Source of the DNA: Isoetes taiwanensis
Taxonomy: Eukaryota; Streptophyta; Lycopodiopsida; Isoetales; Isoetaceae
Length of the DNA: 64,000 nt
Assembly (NCBI GenBank): GCA_021234155.1
Contig: JAJEKV010000058.1
Coordinates: 383,814-447,813 of the forward strand
Direction of reading: 5' to 3'
Part shown: in pieces, positions 59,461-64,000 of the stretch
Layout of the letters: each line of letters begins with the position of its first letter
Position numbering within the stretch: the stretch's first letter is position 1
The notes under the pieces: generated by a model
Told to the model about the DNA's origin: nothing
Databases searched by the model: none
What the model saw: only the letters and a program-made list of their open reading frames with translations
Position numbers and translations under genes: made by a program

Positions 59461-60177
59461 GAGGCAAGAAAGATGTCTCTTGCAGAAGAATATTATACGA
59501 GGCCGTGGACTTTACCCGAAGTGTCTGAGCTATGAAGGCTTTCTGCACATGCTCCAGGCCATTCCAGGTAGAAAAGGATACAATTAGGCCCCAGAAGATC
59601 CCGTAAACAAGTATGGGCTCCACCAAGACCCTAAAGAAGTGCGATTGATGGGCCTAGTCATACAACCCATTTGGGAAAAGAAAGGTGAACAACATGTCAC
59701 GTGGTAGCAAAGTTGGCCAAAAGAGTTGGTTGAGAATAGATTAGCAAGGTCTATCCAATGGTATTCTTAAGGTCAAGTAAAAATAACAAATGGCGGCACA
59801 AAGGTTCCTCAATTTGGATATTATCAATATGCCCTAATAGGGGGGTTGGTTTTGTATTTTTGCACACTTTTTAATATGGTTTTGCTATGGTTTTATGCCG
59901 TATTCGAATGGATGTACTAATTTGTACATTTATAGTGCATGTATGCTCATTTTGATTTGTGTGACACTTTCGAATTGTTGAATCGATGAATTTTGATGTT
60001 TTATTTTAACGATTTAAGGTTCTATGCAAGAAAAAATCTTCCTTTCTTGCCTTACATGCAAGGTTCGAGACTCTTCAACTTAGGGTTCTTTGGCAGGGTA
60101 TGGATCATGTCGGTTCTTAACTGATCTATAGTAGCTCCTCCCACAGGTTATTGCGAGTCACAAAATTGGTTCAGGTT
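59461..60177. other. Intergenic, no gene recognised
   Basis: Short chance frames only; no repeat with clear edges. Confidence 0.4.
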
Positions 60178-60179
60178 CT

Positions 60180-60235
60180 AAAATAGAATAGAATCGAATC
60201 GAATAGAATAGAATAAAATAGAATAGAAAGAATAG
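60180..60235. repeat. Pentanucleotide repeat AGAAT, imperfect
   Basis: About eleven TAGAA-type units with a few base changes (gaatcgaatcgaat). On the minus strand this is the TTCTA repeat that forms the tails of LINE copies here, but no LINE body is recognisable beside it. Confidence 0.7.
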
Positions 60236-63200
60236 AAGACATGGCTGTTATGGGAATGACTTCTAGAGGGAAAACTAAGTCTTTCTGTTTGGTTTTCTCA
60301 GATTCTAAATATGAAGGAAAGATACAGAGGATCTGATTAAAGATAGAAAAACTTCAATTGAAGATGAAGGCAGAGCTGGCTATCCATATTAGTCTATTAA
60401 TTCCACGCATTCCTACAGAAGGTAAGTCTTCAATCTCTTCCATCACTTTTGTAGAAGAAATGACATTTAGCAATGAGTTTTTAGTGGTCCCAGATGTGCC
60501 TGGACTTGGTATCAACCCCATTTACAGTGATAACCCTCTACGCACTCAAGTTATTTCGTCAAGGATCAAATGGAGCACAGTTATTATATATGCAACGAAA
60601 CTTTTGCAAGCAAGCAGTTCTTTAGATGAGGATTTACGGGTTCCTGCCCTTCCTGCCTACGGTTCTATTTCTAAACCAGCTTCTATGTTTGGAACCCTTC
60701 TCCTATAGCGGGAAAGAGAACATTTGTCTCTGTGACCATAGAAACTCCATCATTCTTGTGTTGAGGAACCTGTTTTGTCGTAAAATTTAGCTTGATTGGT
60801 TGCTTGTTTCAAGATCACAGGTTTTCCCACATCGTTTTCTTTCTTAGTTCTATGTAGGTCCATGTCTAAGAAGCTTGTGTTTTAGATGAGATCTTTGTTC
60901 TTACTTTGGATCCAAATACATTATGTTATGCTTGGATTAACCCATTAAGTTTGACCTGAATTGAATATTTACGGCCGATTCTGGACTTTATAACTTTATA
61001 GAAGCAAACAATGGGAAAAACTTTGTGGTCTGAGGCTAAAATAAACAAAGTACTCCATTGTTTGTTAATTGTTTTAGGCCACTAAACTGAAAAGAAAAGA
61101 TCGGGTGTTTTCTTTTTTTCTTTTTCTTTTTTTTTTTAGCACGCCTAACCAAGCGTGCAACCCTCCTTGAAATTCTAGGCTATCCACCTAGCAGTTCCAA
61201 ATCAGCAAAATGTGAGGTGGCATGTTCTGCACCTTTAGATGCTCTCTTTTACAAATCAATGGCCGAGGAAATTAAAAAATTAGCTAAAAATGGCACGGAG
61301 ATGAAGAAGGTCGCGAAATAACTGCCTCCTTTATGCTTAGGTCGTCCAATTGCTTCTTTCGGTCAATCAATCCGCAAGTTACACTGTACCGATCAAATCT
61401 TTCTTTGACGTTAGGTGATTTCTTGTTTCACCTTTTTTATTCTGTGTTGGATAGGAGGGATTCATCGTTGCTTCTAATTCCAAAACCGAGATCGTGCATT
61501 TCTATTATGTACCGAGATCGTACATTCCTATCTGGTGAGAATCCTATATGGGCATCGTCGTTGCTTCTAATTCCAAAACCGGTAATGTTCCTTTGATATT
61601 TCTGTTTTGTTTGTCAATTTGATATTTCCTGAGGCATTCAATTCGTCCACGGTTTCTTATGTTGAGCTCCGCTGAAGAATGGTTCTGATTTTGATTCCTT
61701 CTTCATCTGCATATGCAAATTTTTATTTTGGTTTTCCACAGATGTATCTCATGAATGTAACAGAGTCAAACCTGAATTGCCATTACGTTTTCACAGAATA
61801 GAGTATGGCTGAATTAACTACAGCTATGGCTTTCCTTTATGGTAAGTACTCATTTTCTTTAAGAAGCTAAAGTGTGTTATTCAATTTTTGGTTGAAGTTG
61901 AATCTTAAAAGTAGTATTTCATCTTGAGTTGCATCGTTATGGTCTTAAACTCTTCCATTAATCGTTGCACGAGAATGTCTCTCGTCTTTAATATAGATTG
62001 CGGGCTCTTTATGAGTGAATCTGTGTCCAGCCCATTCTTGTGTCTATGCTTTACCAAATGCCAAATTTTGTCTATGTCGATGAAACAAGTTTTTGACAGG
62101 CCTTTATGAAGATCTCATATGTGCTGCATGTTGCAATGTGCTCTCAGTATGAATTCTCATGACAGCTTGGCTGAATAACGTCATAGCAGAAAATGTAGCA
62201 TGACGAGTCCATGTCTCGATGTTGCCATATTGTAGCAGCATTGTATCTCATGATGAAGAGGGTTTAGATGCGTACATAAATGTCAAGTAACTGAAAAAAA
62301 TACACTGTAAATCAAGATGGCATTTTGTGTCTTCTTAATGTGCCTATAGGAAAATAGACGAGCCGCTAGCAAGGCGGGCAGTACCTCAGCTGCAGTGTTT
62401 TGATTCCTTGATAGCCATACTAGATCCAAATCTTAAAGGCAATATCCAGCCAAGGCAGTGTCTCGGTTTGCAGAAATTAATGCAGCCCATGGTGGGCATC
62501 ATACAACAAACAAGTTATTTCTATCTTGCACTCCCATTTTCCTGCCAATATCCTTTCTAGATTTGCAAGGTTCGTTCCATTTGTTACTCTTAGATTACCT
62601 TGGTTTTCAGGCTGCGTCATCTTTTCCGAGGCCATCAAACGGAGAGCCTAAAAGAAATACTCCTATAGAGATCTGATTCACATTGCAAGTCCTAATTTGC
62701 AAGTGAAAATGTTGTCTCTTTTAGGTTTGCTGTTGTGTTTGCAGCTACATAAACCCAATCAAAAACATTGTTTGCGACTTTTTTCTCAAATGCAAACATA
62801 CCGCATGCCATTCACATTAGTTATGGATCATCAGTACATTGGCTCCTAGAACAAGTCACCGCTTCTTTGAAAGATTCAGGATTTACAGGTGGCGGTTACG
62901 CAAACACAATTATGCGAGAATATGATTGCCTCTCAACGGAATACATTGCGTTATTTTAGGCGATCGATGGTCACGAAAGCGCTATAATATCTCGGTGCCT
63001 AAAGGACACTATCTCTTTCGAGGTTTTCGATTCTGACAAAAACTTAGCATATTTATATGTCTCAATCCTTGATATTGAAAGGATGCTTGAGTTTTGAACA
63101 AGAGAGTTCAATGTTTCAATTTTAGCTTACCATCTTAATGCTTGCAGACAAATGTATTTACCCGATGGTACAACATGTCTCTGTTGCAAATTAAAGGTGC

Positions 63201-63449
63201 AGGAGCGGGGCGCCACTATAGCTACTGGGCATACTAGGCGATGTTATCAATGCAAGATCTTTTCTAAAGAAGCGTGTTTCAATGAAATACCACTTAGAGA
63301 ATTAGCCATCTAAATTCTAGCAAATGATCAATGAGATTAAATTTGCAAAAGTATGGTTGATATTTTATATGATTCGATAGAGACTTCCCCTTCTTGCAGC
63401 AATTGTCTTTCAACTTCAAAACATGAACTGCTTGTAACCTTCTTGCATT
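60236..63449. other. Intergenic with coding-like scraps
   Basis: A 116-codon frame at 60358-60708 and a frame at 62458-62676 have no recognisable domain. tcgttgcttctaattccaaa is repeated at about 61464 and 61557, and accgagatcgt(g/a)catt at about 61484 and 61511, so that stretch is partly duplicated. A Cys-bearing scrap near 63175-63290 (CLCC, then RRCYQC) could be a finger remnant. None can be called a gene. Confidence 0.35.
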
Positions 63450-63790
63450 CAACCCTCAGATCTTTGGGGTTGGACATGGATTCTAGAATTTGAAGGAAAC
63501 TTAGTAGTTTTTAGAATAACTAGCACAGCTCATTGCTTTTCGTTTGCGTTCTTGAATACGCTAGAATAAGGCTTGCAAATGATGCTAAATCTGATAAAAA
63601 AGGAGAACACTATATCAATGGTTTTTCGATGTGCACAAGAAAAACTTGGCAACTGAAGGTGTTGTTCGTTTGTATTGTAGGTTCAACATGTCTTCTGCTG
63701 GAATTATTGGTTATGGTGGGCTGTACATTGGCATGTATGACTCGCTGAAGCTGCAAAGTATTAAAGTTGTGGAGCTTTTTAATCGGAGTG
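63450..63790 (+). pseudogene. Mitochondrial ADP/ATP carrier pseudogene fragment
   Basis: Plus-strand translation gives SLLFVCVLEYARIRLANDAK then SDKKGEHYINGF (63530-63627). After a one-base slip near 63629 it gives EGVVRLYCRFNMSSAGIIGY and GGLYIGMYDSLK (63657-63755). These match the second repeat of the ADP/ATP translocase, in the region of YARTRLANDAK and GIIVYRGLYFGMYDSLK. A weak GNL match sits near 63499. There is no intron in the matched part, and upstream similarity fades. The frame slip and partial length make it non-functional; a processed retrocopy is the simplest origin. Confidence 0.85.
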
Positions 63791-64000
63791 ATAAAAGATG
63801 ATAATATGTTTTCAAGGATATTATGCTGCATCACCAATAGGGGTTTGTAGTTCCTAAATCATTGTAAGCACAAATAGCCACTTTCCTCATTAAGATCAGT
63901 GGAGGAATTAGTTCAAAATGCACAATTTGACCGGCTCATTCGAATTACCTCACAAATGGAGGTCTGAATTGCGAAATTTTACACCTCATTGTTTTGTGTG

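Overview
The window is nuclear DNA from a land plant. Three spliced genes with AT-rich GT-AG introns encode plant-type proteins: a RING-H2 E3 ligase of the RHF2A type, a class I SAM-dependent methyltransferase, and a plastid-targeted phosphoglycerate mutase. The rest is mostly decayed retroelements. I cannot name the species. The gene-poor, repeat-rich layout and the LINE families with short-tandem-repeat tails would suit a large-genome non-seed plant such as a fern, but that is inference.

Layout. 1-7.2 kb is a transposon graveyard: minus-strand decayed reading frames, one ending in a histone H3-fold domain, lie next to a minus-strand LTR with a tRNA-Met-type primer-binding site, a Ty3/gypsy pol fragment, and a second LTR of the same family on the plus strand. 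7.2-11.3 kb has no gene. 11.37-14.05 kb is the RING-H2 gene (8 coding exons, 415 aa). 14-26.9 kb holds only repeats: a tandem dimer of a tRNA-related (SINE-like) unit, a short inverted-repeat element, a LINE 3' end with a long TTCTA-type tail, and an LTR-like pair of 120-bp direct repeats. 26.99-27.92 kb is the methyltransferase gene (2 exons, 277 aa). 31.6-35.7 kb contains a near-full-length LINE and a truncated relative.

36.48-54.52 kb is one old minus-strand Ty3/gypsy chromovirus of about 18 kb. It has both LTRs, PBS and PPT, and gag, protease, RT, RNase H, integrase and a chromodomain-like tail, all broken. It was hit by a poly(A) L1-type LINE, at least three LINE fragments of another family, a SINE-like unit and a palindrome-ended element. 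Comparing its two LTRs gives the empty site for several of these insertions.

55.66-58.05 kb is the phosphoglycerate mutase gene (7 coding exons, 345 aa). Beyond it are another LINE 3' fragment on the minus strand, unrecognised sequence, and an ADP/ATP-carrier pseudogene near the right edge.

The three intact genes have no evident functional link; they are isolated single-gene islands. The most unusual signals are (1) the histone H3 fold at the end of a decayed transposon-like reading frame, (2) a hairpin with covarying stems near the 3' ends of several repeat copies, and (3) LINE copies that share a 3' end motif but carry different simple-repeat tails.
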